Below are positions 12,801 to 24,766 of a stretch of 64,000 nucleotides of DNA, piece by piece. Position numbers and translations under genes: made by a program. This DNA is from Kryptolebias marmoratus. Taxonomy: Eukaryota > Chordata > Actinopteri > Cyprinodontiformes > Rivulidae. Location: positions 18,690,816-18,754,815 of the forward strand of contig NC_051440.1 in assembly GCF_001649575.2 (NCBI RefSeq), written 5' to 3'. How positions within the stretch are numbered: the first letter of the stretch is position 1; each line of letters opens with the position of its first letter. Below the pieces are notes generated by a model. That model worked only from the letters and a program-made list of their open reading frames with translations. It was not told where the DNA came from and ran no database searches.

Positions 12801-15405
12801 TTTCTTGATGGAAAAGCTCTTCTAAGCCCTCGGGGTAATAGCTTCCATGTGCAAAGCTCCAATAATCCAAACAAAACTAGAATGACAACACTGAGAAGGA
12901 TAGATGTTATTGAACGGTATGTCATATTCTTCAAAGAACAGCACTTCAGTTTATCTGAGAGATGCACATCTGTTGACTGCTGAGGATATGTCAGTGAAAG
13001 CCCATCATCACTCTCTCACAGACACCCAACTGCACATACGTCACCGTCTCCACGGGAAACACGTTAAATATCCAGCTAATTTACTGTAATTAGAGAAGAT
13101 TTGTGGCTTTGTGTGTCTGGCTCCATTTCAATCCCTATTCTTTTAATTTTTCAAAGAATACTGTATCAGTACAAAAAGAGGATGCTATTTTCTTACTCTC
13201 TCTTTGCTGTTATTTTTATTACTTTGTTAACCTTGTAAGGTCTTCATGACGCAAATGTTATACTTCTTTGCTGCTTTGCATGTGGCATTTAGGTTACACA
13301 CATATATAAAAGAAATGTCTATAAATTTCATAAACTTTCAATTTGTTGTATTATAAATTGTCAACCTTTTTGTGTAATTCTTTTATTTAGTGAAGTATGT
13401 CAACACGTCCACATCAAGAGAACATCCCAAGTGTTGTGCATAGACTTAGTGGCATTTACCTGCAATTTGTACATGCTATTATGTAAATTGTAGCCATAGT
13501 AAGGAAGTTGGACCATGTTGACTAGTACTGCAAACAGAATAGTACCACTCATAATGAATTGCTTGTATTAGACTCTTTTTAAAGTACACAGTGCTTTACA
13601 AGAAGGGATTAAGTTAGTTAGTTTGTTGAACATTGGTGCTCTAATGGAGAAGGTTTGTCACAAATAATGACCTGTATAAAATGAAAAGCTTAACAGAACC
13701 CAAAAATCACAAGATCAGAAGACAGTATGAAAGCATTTGAAATAAACAAAGGTAATATTTTGCCTGTATTTAATGAGCTTAATGGAAGAATTGCTGCTAA
13801 TGACATCAATAGGCTTCCATTCTTTGGGTTTAAATTCGCTAATATATACATACATATATTTCTTTGTCATTTCTGTGTCAGAAAATTGCCTGTAATTATC
13901 TGATAGAGTGAATAGAGCCATTCTGTAAGAGATACAAAAATTTAAATTGTGACATATGATGGAGCTGAAAAGCATCCAAATCAAATGAAAACACACCCTG
14001 ACTTTGATCTAAGAAGTCCTCATTTTCCACCCAACCTGGTATTTTGCCACAAGCTGTTGCTGTAGCAAATTCCAGCAATGCCATCTATTAATCTTAGAGA
14101 TAATACACATATTCATGTTTCTACACTTGCACAAAATGTTCACACAAAACAGCACCTGTGCAAGTACTCAGTCAGAAAAAAAACGAGTTCACAAAGGACA
14201 CAGAGTTTGTTTTGAAAATGAGAAATCTGATGTTTAACAAAGCATTTATTTTCTATAAATTGTAATCAGACTTTAGTAGCAATTAGCAAGTAAGTACACT
14301 TAGGCAGTGAACATGCAGGAACACTACCTACAGTTAAGTGCCTTCCTCAACAGCACTTCAGTTATGACTAGCACAGCGGGTAAAGAACAGGTCATTCACA
14401 GTTCCTGCTCACATTGTTTTCTACTGGTCATGAAAACTAACAGCACGTCCAAAAGAGTCTCAATTATCAATGCCTTGGAATCTGAAATTGGTGATCACGC
14501 TCAATCTGAAGTCAGCAGGGAGACAAGAAAACAGCTGCATAATGGATGTGACTGTGCGCTCTATTTAATATTACTGATTGTACTACTTAGTTTCCTCAGT
14601 GGAAGCAATGACACCTCTCCGGTCAGATAATCTGTCCAGACTTGAAATAGAAAAGTAGCCAAACTTTTACAGCACCGCCTTAAGAGCCATGCTGACAGTA
14701 ATCCATAATTCACTGACTTGAGCCAGGTCCGTTAATGAGGCTGCATCACAGTGAAGTTTGTCAGCCAGGTTCTTGACTGCCCCCCCCCCACCCCCACTAA
14801 CAGCTGGAAAATGCTGTGACACCACTAAAAGCCAAACCTTTGGGTTTAACTTGTGCCTGTGATCACTTCCAAGACAGAGCCAAGATTGAAAAGCAGTCTG
14901 AATCTGTATCATACAACAAAAGGCAGATGAGTATAATTAAATATCGCATGTGTGTGCTGAGTATAAACAGTAATATGTGCCAAACAGTTCTGACGGCCAT
15001 TCATCTCTGAGAAGATGTGGATAGTTGAGCTTCTTGCACAACGTCCACTTATACATCCAAGGTGAATAAAAAACAAAAATATCAAATATATCCATTTCAG
15101 ACTATGGTCTTTGTCAGCGTAATCTTAAAATATCCAACAGAAAAGGTATACAATGGAGAAAAAATTTAAAAATCACAAACTACCACATAAATGGAGTGAC
15201 AATGATCACTTAAGTGGTGGGTGTTGGTTCATAGTGGACAGCTTCAATAAGTTTCTTAGGTTTTGATGTAAAGCAATTTTTTCTGGTCACATATTACTGT
15301 ACACAAGTTAGTTTTTACATGAAATACAAACTAATACTTTTATCATCATCATCTTCTATTGATAAAAAAATGGTGTCTTCCCTGAGCACAACTGTGAGCA
15401 AACTG

Positions 15406-15451
15406 TTTATTTTATTTTATTTTATTTTATTTTATTTTATTTTATTTTATT
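15406..15451. repeat. (TTTAT)9 pentanucleotide microsatellite
   Basis: Nine uninterrupted copies of TTTAT, a perfect and probably polymorphic simple repeat. No gene was recognised within 2 kb. Confidence 0.95.
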
Positions 15452-17207
15452 GTTCTTAAAACTGGAAAATGTTTAATTTTGGTGAGATGTTATCCCCAGA
15501 CCGAAATTCAAACCTTTAAGAGACACGAAATAAAATAAATATTGGTGTTGCCACAGTTTTTATGATGTACTGAGAGGAAAAGTTGGTATGAAAAAACAGA
15601 CTGTGGGCAGAATGAAAGCAGCACCACAGATGTTTTAATAATCTAATTAGTTTCATCATGACAAAAAATAAGACTTTGTCACTATTTTCGCCAGTAAACG
15701 ACAGTGTCAGAGTGTAAAATTAGAGTCCACACACCAGAAAACCACTAGGTGTCAAAGTCAGACATTTAACTTGAGTGCAGTTTTTAATCCTCTCCTTTAT
15801 TTGTTTTTACACCAAAACACCTTGTTCTCATCAGCTACCTCCTTCACCAGTTATCCAGTCAAAGTGATGGACAGCCTTAGTAAAGGAAAGAACAAAATAA
15901 AAACCTTAAAGTATAACAGCATTTCAATTTAATTGCAAACATTGACATTTATGTGCATCAGCATTTACGCCAACTGGAGAGGGGAAGCAAGCAATGCTGG
16001 TTTAAATGACATTTTCCATTCCTTCATTACATTATACCCATAGGCAGAGACATTTACTCTGAACCTGCTCACTACACGGGACTGAAGCAGAGACCTGTGA
16101 GGCTGCCCAAGTCTTTAAATGAATGGTGAGGATTTCCACTCCCAATGCTAAATGGTTACATAATAAAACACATATTAAAGGAGACACACTATGCTCCTTT
16201 TTTTTACAAGCAGACTTGAATTACTGAGGTTTTAATAAAATGTCAGCGATACACTTTGGTCAAAGTACAACTGGATGACAGTACCAAAGCTCTCTTAAGC
16301 AGCAATGTCTTTTGAGTGGTTTTATTTGCAATTTATTCTAGGCTACGTAGTGAAAGGCACAATCCCACTCATTTCTATTCCACAGAGCAAGTGGCTTTTT
16401 AAGATGGTTGTTTACACAGAAGTCATTGTAATTCCTAATGCTTGAAGAGACTCTTTAGTATTTAGCCCTACAGCTTACAAAAGCAGGAACAGAAAATCGT
16501 GCACAAACTACCACTCAGCAAGCTGTTAGATGGATACAATTTTATATACAATTGCTTACATTCCTGTAGTTTGGATGTGGATTGTTGATAACCAGCCCTC
16601 TTCTAGTAAAATTCTTGTCCCAAGTCATGTGTTGAACTGATCCCGGTTAATAAAACACCACAAATACAAGTAAGTGATTCATGTAAAGGGCAGCAGGGCC
16701 AGATAATATACCAATCATGTTTACATTGTATGTTCTTTATCACATATTGGCTCCAAAAACACTGGTTTTCCCTGAGTGTGCCATCTGAGATTTTGTTGTT
16801 GTTTGTTTTACTTGATAAATAAAAAGTAACTCAGAGGTTTGGAAGAGGTAGTGTGTGGAGTTGTCAGTAATCTATGTCTGACCTGCAGTAGAAATCGCTC
16901 CAAACATTAGCATTTTTGAAGTTTTCTTGGGAGAGACGAGCTCACAGCTGTTTCAGTCGGGCCAATTCCAATGCAGATTGCTGGCGTCTTAAAACATTTG
17001 CAATAAGTTTAAAAAATCAGAAATTTTCATCCTCTCACTAAAAAACACAGTTAAAGCACTGGACATTATTAGTTATTTCACCTAAATGCAGAGTGAAGTA
17101 TACACCTGAAAATAATTTGAAGAAACAAACAAACATGTCAAGAAAAATGTATACTACTTGTCTTATACATTAAATTAATGTTACATAATTTGAAGTTAAA
17201 TTTAAGG

Positions 17208-17228
17208 AAAAAAAAAAAAAAAAAAAAA
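17208..17228. repeat. A21 homopolymer
   Basis: A run of 21 A with no target duplication or body recognisable as a retrotransposon upstream. Confidence 0.9.
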
Positions 17229-17798
17229 GAGGAGGTTGATTTTTTTTCTTTTAACTGGGTGTGTGACAGTTTTCCCCTGCAAATCTTAAACACTCACTGA
17301 ATGAGATCCTAAAACCTAGAGGGACTGAAAATGCAACAGACTTGTGTTTATTCTAAGTTTTTGAGTTGCTAGTGATATGAAGCACCCAAACAGATGTTTC
17401 CAAGCACAGAAAAAAACAATATTTTTTAGACTATCTCCTCTTTAATGTGCCCACAGAGTTCTCTTTAATCTCCTTTCTTTCCATTTACCTAGCTCTGCTT
17501 TATGTTAAAAAGTTATTCTGGCACGAATATACTCCAAATATTTGCCGCAGCGTAGTCTAGCTTTATTCCAAATTTTGACAGATGACAAACACGCTATACT
17601 CACTCACCCATTCAGCCTAAGTATTATGGCTTGAACATTTTTGCCCTGGCAGATATTGATCCCCAGAGGCTACCTCTACTTCTTATGTAACGCGCCGTCA
17701 CAAAGTTCCAGGAATATTTGTTCAAAAATACAGCAGGCCAGTGGTTTGCTGTAGTCGTGGAATGAGCTGATTTTCATCCAGATGCACCCAGTCCCCCT

Positions 17799-17882
17799 TC
17801 AGTCCCACATCTCAGTCATTTTACTAGATAACAAAGGAATGATTGGATCTTCCTGAGCCACAAACCTGACTCCAAATTCCAT
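17799..17882 (-). CDS. Candidate terminal coding exon (27 residues)
   Basis: On the minus strand, a textbook acceptor (CTCTTTATTCTCCTGCAG) is followed by a short open stretch reading MEFGVRFVAQED then IIPLLSSKMTEMWD and TGA. The acceptor quality and the amphipathic, protein-like composition are the only support. I do not recognise the protein and found no upstream partner exon. The neighbouring sequence on the 3' side would be untranslated region. It could belong to the same unnamed minus-strand locus as 23565-23834 only as an alternative end, because that exon has its own stop. Confidence 0.25.
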   Translation of the reverse strand: MEFGVRFVAQEDPIIPLLSSKMTEMWD

Positions 17883-19344
17883 CTGCAGGAGAATAAAGAG
17901 AGTATTGTTCATTTAATGCTGTAAAACAAACAAAGAAGGCAATCTACATTGTGCGGTTTGTTCCCAGATTCAGCTGCAGAATCACCACTACAGGTCGTTC
18001 TCTTTAATTAAGTGTGACCAGAGCCAGCAGGTCACTTTCCCTGCCCCTGAGTTACATTTTCTCCCAGTCTAACTCTCCCTGTTGTCTTTCTCCCTTATAT
18101 CGCCCCCTCCACTTTCTCCCTCAAATAGCAACAACTCCAAATGGTTTAACACACCCTGGTCAAGGTCGAACAACACCCAGCATTTACTGGTGTTCTTTAC
18201 AGTAGTTGCTAACGAGAGCTCAGTTTAAACTCTGCTAACAATGCCCATTGATGCAAAGAAGACAAGTTATCTGTGTTGATTCAGCTAAGAGGCAAATAAA
18301 AGATTGTCACGGGCACATAAGCATGGGCACGGCTTTAACCTTTGAAAACAAACAGATCTACTACTCCTCATTTTTGACAGGTAGAAAAAAGTCCAAGTGC
18401 AAATATAAACATAACAAAAAAAGGCTTGTTTTCATGCCTAACTGAGATCATGTTGTAAAAGCAGCTTATAATGGGGAAAAGCTGAGTGAGTGAATGAAGA
18501 ATGGCACCTATCCAGGCCCTCTGAAGTGCAAATCTAGTGGAGCTCGCATCTGAAAATGTAGTTCAGCAAGTCCAAACACAAATGAAGATGGATTAGCCTG
18601 ACAGTGATAATGCAAACCCAGGCAAGTATAAAACACTGCTATGTGTCTTTCGTCGACTGTAATGACACTTCCTTCATGGATATGAAATCACTGAAGGCAG
18701 AGACCTGGTAGCAGAAGTTCCACCGTTTGTTTTTAAAGTGAGCACATGCCCCAAGTGGTTTATATAAAACTTTATGAAATTATGTCATGAGAGAAAGTTC
18801 AAGGCAGGTCACGTATTTGGAGCAATACCGGAGGGGAAAGGTAAAAACAAATCATAGAAAATATTTGTGCTTAAAACCGATGCAGGACCTTAATGGATAA
18901 CATACAGCTGAGAGCAGTTGTCTGTTACCTTAGGCCCTTTTGTTATGAGATTAAACAGAGCATCTTAAAATAGTGAAAGAGTCCATTTGAACTCACAGTC
19001 CAGTTTACTGTCAATACAGTCCTGCCAATATAGGCTGTAATCCTGCCAATAAAAGCCATCAAATTTCCCCTGAGAGTAAAAAAAGAAAAATTCGACCATA
19101 GACTGAGAGGGGACAATAGAAGGACTGTGGTTCGAGAAACAATGAGACAAAAATGGTTTTTGGGACCATTCACAGCACAGTAATGTAACCGAGGTGGTGG
19201 AATAACTACAGGGAAGGATAAAGGGAAGGGAAGCAGTGTCTGAAAACACTGGATGAATATTAGAATGAATGCAAGGCCTCAAATCTACAAATATATCCAT
19301 ATTCTCAGCCAACTGACTCAATATCTGCAATTTAACAGAGTTAT

Positions 19345-19500
19345 AGTAATCTTTGTCTTTGATAAGGTCAGTTGGCTGTGGCAGCCATCTTGCATTGGGT
19401 TGACTCCAAAGGTTAGTGGTAGAGGTGCAATAATAACTTTCTGACAGTTTCATTAAAATCTTTCCGGTGGTTCATGAGATATTTTGCAAACAAGACAATA
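19345..19500 (-). repeat. Distant inverted copy of the 40.4 kb repeat
   Basis: The complement shows TTTGGAGTCAACCCAATGCA, AAGATGGCTGCCACAGCCAA and a CTGTCAGAAAGTTATTATTG lead, the same phrases as the array 21 kb away. The remaining part (TTCATGAGATATTTTGCAAA on the plus strand) fits the same family. It explains why a long minus-strand ORF (18965-19453) runs through this region. Confidence 0.65.
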
Positions 19501-22500
19501 TTTGATATTAAATGGCAGAATTTAGGATGATTTCTTGTGTCATCAATGTGAAAGCAACGAGGTAAAACAGAATATATGAACCCAGGTTCTTTTACATCTG
19601 TTGTCAAGCCTTGCAAAGTGTATAAACAAGAGTCCTTTTTTTTGAAGAGACTGTAAATATGTATGAGTGCATGCTACTGTGGCTCCGATTAGTCAGAACA
19701 TTAACCACAAACTGATTAGAAACTTCACAAAGTATGCAATATTTAGTCATAAACACTACAGAAAAATCTTCTAAATATCCACCACTTTAAAGCTCATTTA
19801 TACGCAAACCAGGTTCAACTTTTCTGCGGTTTTGGATTTTCTTTTCTCTTTGTTTATGGCATAACTAATGTAGGCACATTAAAAATGACAAATATTACAT
19901 TAGGAAAAGAATAATGTAAACATTTTTGCCTCTCCTGCAATCACCATGAATGTTATTATAAGATTATGCTTGATGAACAAAATCAGGGAAGCTAAGGAAT
20001 AAATAAGAGATCCTAGACCAGCGATGTGAGCAACATGGCAGAAACTAATTTCCTTTTTGCTTTCATGCAGAGTAGATGCATGAAGGAAGCATCAACCTTC
20101 TGCTAATTGATCTCCTTTCCACAGTGATTTATTTTCTAATCTATCTTAAGACACTACTCTCTCTCATCTCTTTCATGAATGCATAATCAGTTGCATAGTC
20201 TGCTTCTTAATTAATTAAAACTGAAACTACTGATGAGGAAATAACCAGGTTCTTTCAGGTAATAGTTGATCCTCTTCTATCATAAATCCTTGCTATCACA
20301 GTGTTTTTGAGCCGAAGCACAATTCAGAGTAGTTGGACTAATGCTATGTTTGCACATCTGTATTTGATGTATTATGTTAGATTTTATGCTGAAGCCAACT
20401 CAAAATGTCAAATTCGCCGTCAGCTAAAAACACAGTCAGTTTGTCCCCATTCACCTACTGAAACTGATCCAAATGCTGTGACAGTGAAGAAATCGCCATA
20501 TGTGCCGAATGTCTACCCCCTTGTGGACAAAAGACACATTACCGAGCCTTGTACTAAATGCTAAAGAGTAAAAAGCATTGTTGGTTTCATGCAGCACAAA
20601 AGAAAAATCCAAAAAACAGCTGAAAATGAAGAAACTATATTTAATATGAATTTATATACCCAGTTTGATTAGTACAGAGTAACGGTATGCATGCATGTAT
20701 GCCCTAAGTCTTTGTCTGAATACAACTGTCAAGAAAATTTCCATTAACATAAGACAAACATGTGGTTTAGCTCTTTCTGCCAAGCAGCAGTGAAAAGCTG
20801 TAGAAAGTCCAAGCCCTGCAGGCTCTGTGGGCAAAGAAGCAATGTGCAATTAACCTGCCACACCTCACCTGCAGATAAAAACACATACACTCACATACTG
20901 ATATCTCTGTCACCTTCATGCTCTAAATTTTACCAATACAGACATAAAGCATAAATTAAAAATCAACTCTGCATCCTAAGATTAGTGTAAGACCAGTGAG
21001 GGATTTCTGAATGATATATGAGTTGCTACTGATAATTAAAATTTATTTAGCAGCCTTTGAAGAACTATAAACACAAAATGAAAGCCATTTGAGAAGCTGA
21101 ACAATCAGCTTTCATTTAAAATAACTGATTTTTACCTAAGTTTGCCAAATATACATATAAATCTTTGCTTATCTTGGCAGCAAAAACAGGTCATATCAAT
21201 AAAAGCCTGAAAAGGAGAAACACTTGTGTTGCATCTGATTCTAATTGATTAAGACTACTAATCATGATAAACTGTAGAAAAGGTGGCCCACTTTCTGTTT
21301 TCTGTTTACTGTTTTCCCTCGTTCAACTCTCACTTCCTCCTCACAGTCAGACTGAGGTTGGCAACAAAAAGCTTCTGTAAAAGAAAAAAAATGGGATGCA
21401 GGAAAAGAGATTTTCCAGAAATTGATCCTAAACTCTGATATGCCTTTCCACCCAGACCAAAAAAGATATAATTTCACGGAGGTCTTACTGTAGAAAGACA
21501 ATTGCCAGCTCCATCCTGAGGCTGCAGACAATGTACAGTAGATATAAAACTATTTTTAAAGCTGTTGGGAATCTGGTTTAGCTCTGATACTGATCCTGAG
21601 GCATTTGCTTAAAGAATTTTTCATTTTTCTGTGAGTATAGGTTACAAATCGTGATTTTCACACTTTGCCTTAAAGAGCTCAGCTGAACCTAAATTAAACA
21701 AGTTAGATTAAAAAGAATGTTATTTGATAAGGAAAACTACACAACACTACGCATAAGCATTGCCAAACAATGTGATTTTTAATATGAGCTATTTGTGCAG
21801 AATAACAGAAACCAAATGTTTCCAGTAAGTGTTGATCAGTCCTGCTGATCAGCTTGGAGGAATTTTTTAACTTTTTGCAGCTTCAGATCAATGACGTTGA
21901 TCTGTTTTATCACAAAAACTGCTTGTTACAGCATTATTTTGTCCTTTTTTTCCCCTTTTGGGTCTTTCCAGGACTTTGAAATTATTTTTTCATCGTGCTG
22001 CATGAGTCACACACTGTTGAGAATTAGTTCCCAGACAGATGCCCTAACTTTTTCCCCTCTGTGCTCGGCAGCGTAATTAAAGAATGCATCGTTCGATCAC
22101 TGATGAAAACCATCCTGCCCCAGACGCAAGAAAATAGCTCCAAACCCTCATGCTGTATCCTCAAAATGTTTCTTAATGGGAAAAGTTATTTTGCTGGAAT
22201 GCTGTGTTTTCCTTTATCCAAACATAATGCTTCTTATTTAAACAGTAAAAGGCTCTGTTTTGGTCTTCTCCGAACACTGAAAAACTTTTTGGCTTGAAAG
22301 CTGCAGATGGGCAGCGATGATCTTCGAAGCGCTGCCATGCACTCCATTACTGCTCTGGGATCTCCTCGTGGTGGACTCAAGAACGTTAACATTACCCAAG
22401 AGGATAATGTTTACAGACTCTCCCGTCTTCATGAAGTGATCTTTGTCAGTATAGGCCTCCTGGAGAAACTTACAATGCTCTTGATTTTTACTTGAATAAA

Positions 22501-22964
22501 TCTCTGCTCTCGACACCCACTCACTCCCTCACTATCCAGCTTGATTGAAAACACCTGGCTTTAATTTCAGCTTCACATTAGCTACTAATCCTAAGCTCTT
22601 TTAAACTCTAAACATTCACTGCAATCTTATTGTTTTTGTTGCACCATGCTGTTTCGCTTGGGAGGTTTGGAGGGTGAACGAGGAGGTTGATAAACCTCTA
22701 AAAGATCCAACTGAATCAACATGCTGCAGCCAGAACACACCACTTAAGACACCAACACTCTTTTGATTACATGTGGTATTTGAAAGCAAACAATTTGCCC
22801 CTTGGATTTGGTCAATATGAACAAAAAGCAGACAGAGCAGCAGCATTGTGAGACAGTTTTCTTTGTGGGAAGACTCTAGAGGTCCGCATACTGTTTCATT
22901 TCACAAATATGTGTTGGATTCGCTCACTCTGATTCATTTTCTTCATCTGCGATGTCCTGATCAG

Positions 22965-23050
22965 AGTTACGGAGCTTGAGCCTATCCCAGTAGTCCCCAG
23001 GATAGAGTCAGGATTCACCTTGGACATGTCATGGGCCCATCCCTGATTGT
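22965..23050 (+). repeat. Short fragment of the same teleost repeat
   Basis: GAGCTTGAGCCTATCCCAGT, ACCTTGGACATGTCATGGGC and CCATCCCTGATTG are diverged versions of the family at 40066-40262 (usual form GAGCCTATCCCAGC, CACCCTGGACAGGTCGCC). Only the front part remains. Confidence 0.55.
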
Positions 23051-23564
23051 TTAGGATTACTTAGTTATAATCTTTCTAAACTCGATAAATATTTAGATTG
23101 CATTTTAAAGGAAACTTATTTTAAAAATGAACTTTTGAGGCACCACAGCAAGCTGTTTTTTTGACAGTTGATCCAGGCGTTGGTGCATACTGGTAATACA
23201 AAATAGACACCATATTGCGAAGCAGCATCCTGATTTAATCAGACTAAGATAGATTCCATTCAGTGGCAATTAAAGCCTCTCTTAGAAAGGAAATGCAAGT
23301 GGTACTATTCGTCAGACAGGCAGGAAAAAAGCTGTAACTCTTATTTGTTACTGTTTACAATTATTATGCTGACTCACGCTGATCATTTTTTTTAGGCAAA
23401 AATAAAAACAAATGCGAAACAGCCTGACTAGATCATGTGAAAGAACACGCAAGCAAACAACAAAAATTGGACTGGCATCTGCAATTATTCCTGTAATTAA
23501 TACCAACCTGAGCCAAACATAAGAGAGAGAGAGAAAGGTACAACACAGTGTGAAGCGGTGATCA

Positions 23565-23834
23565 TTAGCAAACTACAGGAATGACAGCAGATTGTGTCTC
23601 ACTGTCTGTATCTGTAGAACAGAGACCGTATGAATACTTGTTATCCAGCGCCAGTGTTGAGATGGGATTTTCATCGTGCCCCAGGGGACCCACCCCCTGC
23701 CAGAATTTGCAGCAAGTCAAACAGCAAAACACATAAATAACAACAAGAATAATTACAATCACTACCCCCAGTTTGAAGCAAATGCATAAAGCAACCACAC
23801 CAAACTCAGTGAGGAATACATGGGATCTGGAAAT
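23565..23834 (-). CDS. Candidate terminal exon: one membrane span plus short cytoplasmic tail
   Basis: I cannot name this gene. On the minus strand an acceptor-like GATTTGCCCCTAG is followed by 89 open codons and TAA. The product begins with a short lead (ISRSHVFLTEF). A strongly hydrophobic span follows, about residues 12-37 (VVALCICFKLGVVIVIILVV). Then come a cysteine cluster (CCLTCCKFW, suitable for palmitoylation) and a polar tail with DENPIST, DTDSETQ and a hydrophobic C-terminus VIPVVC. This order of span, juxtamembrane cysteines, acidic/serine tail and hydrophobic end is typical of real type I or small membrane proteins and unlikely by chance, but no splice partner was found. No in-frame ATG exists, so it must be spliced or be spurious. 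Confidence 0.4.
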   Translation of the reverse strand: MSRSHVFLTEFGVVALCICFKLGVVIVIILVVIYVFCCLTCCKFWQGVGPLGHDENPISTLALDNKYSYGLCSTDTDSETQSAVIPVVC

Positions 23835-24749
23835 CTAGGGGCAAATCAAAACCAGCACTCTTTTCTCCTGGGAAGGTCTTTGTTATCTGCCTTGAAGCCA
23901 GTATAATTCATTATCTGAATTATAGATGTTATTGTTGATTGTGGGAAATAACCTCTCATGACCCTGAAGTTTGGCAGAGATGAATGCGTTTATTATTACT
24001 CTATCCCCTTCCACTTTGCATTTTGGAGCATTATTTGTGTTGATTATAACAGATTGTGCACGTGAGTCCCTTTCATTTACCCGGCCAAACAGCTTTTATG
24101 TAAGCTATAAAATTATGACAAATCATACACTACATTTCCCACCAAAAAACACTAAACACACACAAGAAATGCCACTGGCTTTCAATCATTTTAACTGACC
24201 TGGTCTGACACATCCCACAAACTCAATTTTCTCTGATTGCCACTCGGCAGGTCTGTAAAGTCTGGTGTTTATGTCGTCTAGACAGACTGGTGACTGCCAA
24301 CCATGGGTATCTGAGGAGCATACTGCACAGTGTTTAACCACAGATGAGTTCTCCACTGTCATTTAACGACAAAAATCACCCCTCATAGATAAACAGCCCG
24401 TAACTCTTGCAGCGGAAGGCCCCAATTTCAAGAGTAATCTGAAAGCAATGTTTTGTACCAAATAAGAGCTCAGTGAACATGTTGGTGCTGCTCCTAAATG
24501 AGCAACCTCTGAAATAAGGTGAAGAAATCTATTTTCACGCAGCTATCTTGGCAAATAAGATTAGCTCTGGTTGTGGGCAAAAGCCTTCCTCTTTCCAAAA
24601 ACACAAATATTATTTCCTCTCTTTAACTGGCCAGGGACTGACAGAGACGTGGTGTACTAGACCTCTCCTCAGTGTTTCCAGATAAAACCTCATTCAGACC
24701 TCAATTTAAAATGGCTTTCAGGGATGCCTGGAAGCCCCCAACCCCCTTC

Positions 24750-24766
24750 CACACACACACACACAT
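24750..24766. repeat. (CA)8 microsatellite
   Basis: A short perfect CA repeat; a second one of similar length lies at 25275-25291. Confidence 0.85.

Larger units (their letters stand above)
10331..17798. other. Non-coding sequence
   Basis: Holds a possible transposon remnant (11890-12800), a C/A tract at 14779-14795, the TTTAT repeat and an A21 run. If the exon at 17799-17882 is real, the part just below 17799 would be its 3' untranslated region. No other gene was seen. Confidence 0.5.

Noticed and set aside
12569..12967. 132-codon minus-strand frame
   Set aside because: Low-quality composition; only a WSDD-like piece resembles anything, which fits a transposon remnant rather than a gene.
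18965..19453. Longest open frame in the window (162 codons, minus strand)
   Set aside because: It runs through a copy of the dispersed repeat at 19345-19500, shows no motif or codon bias, and contains runs (FFFFY) typical of AT-rich chance frames.
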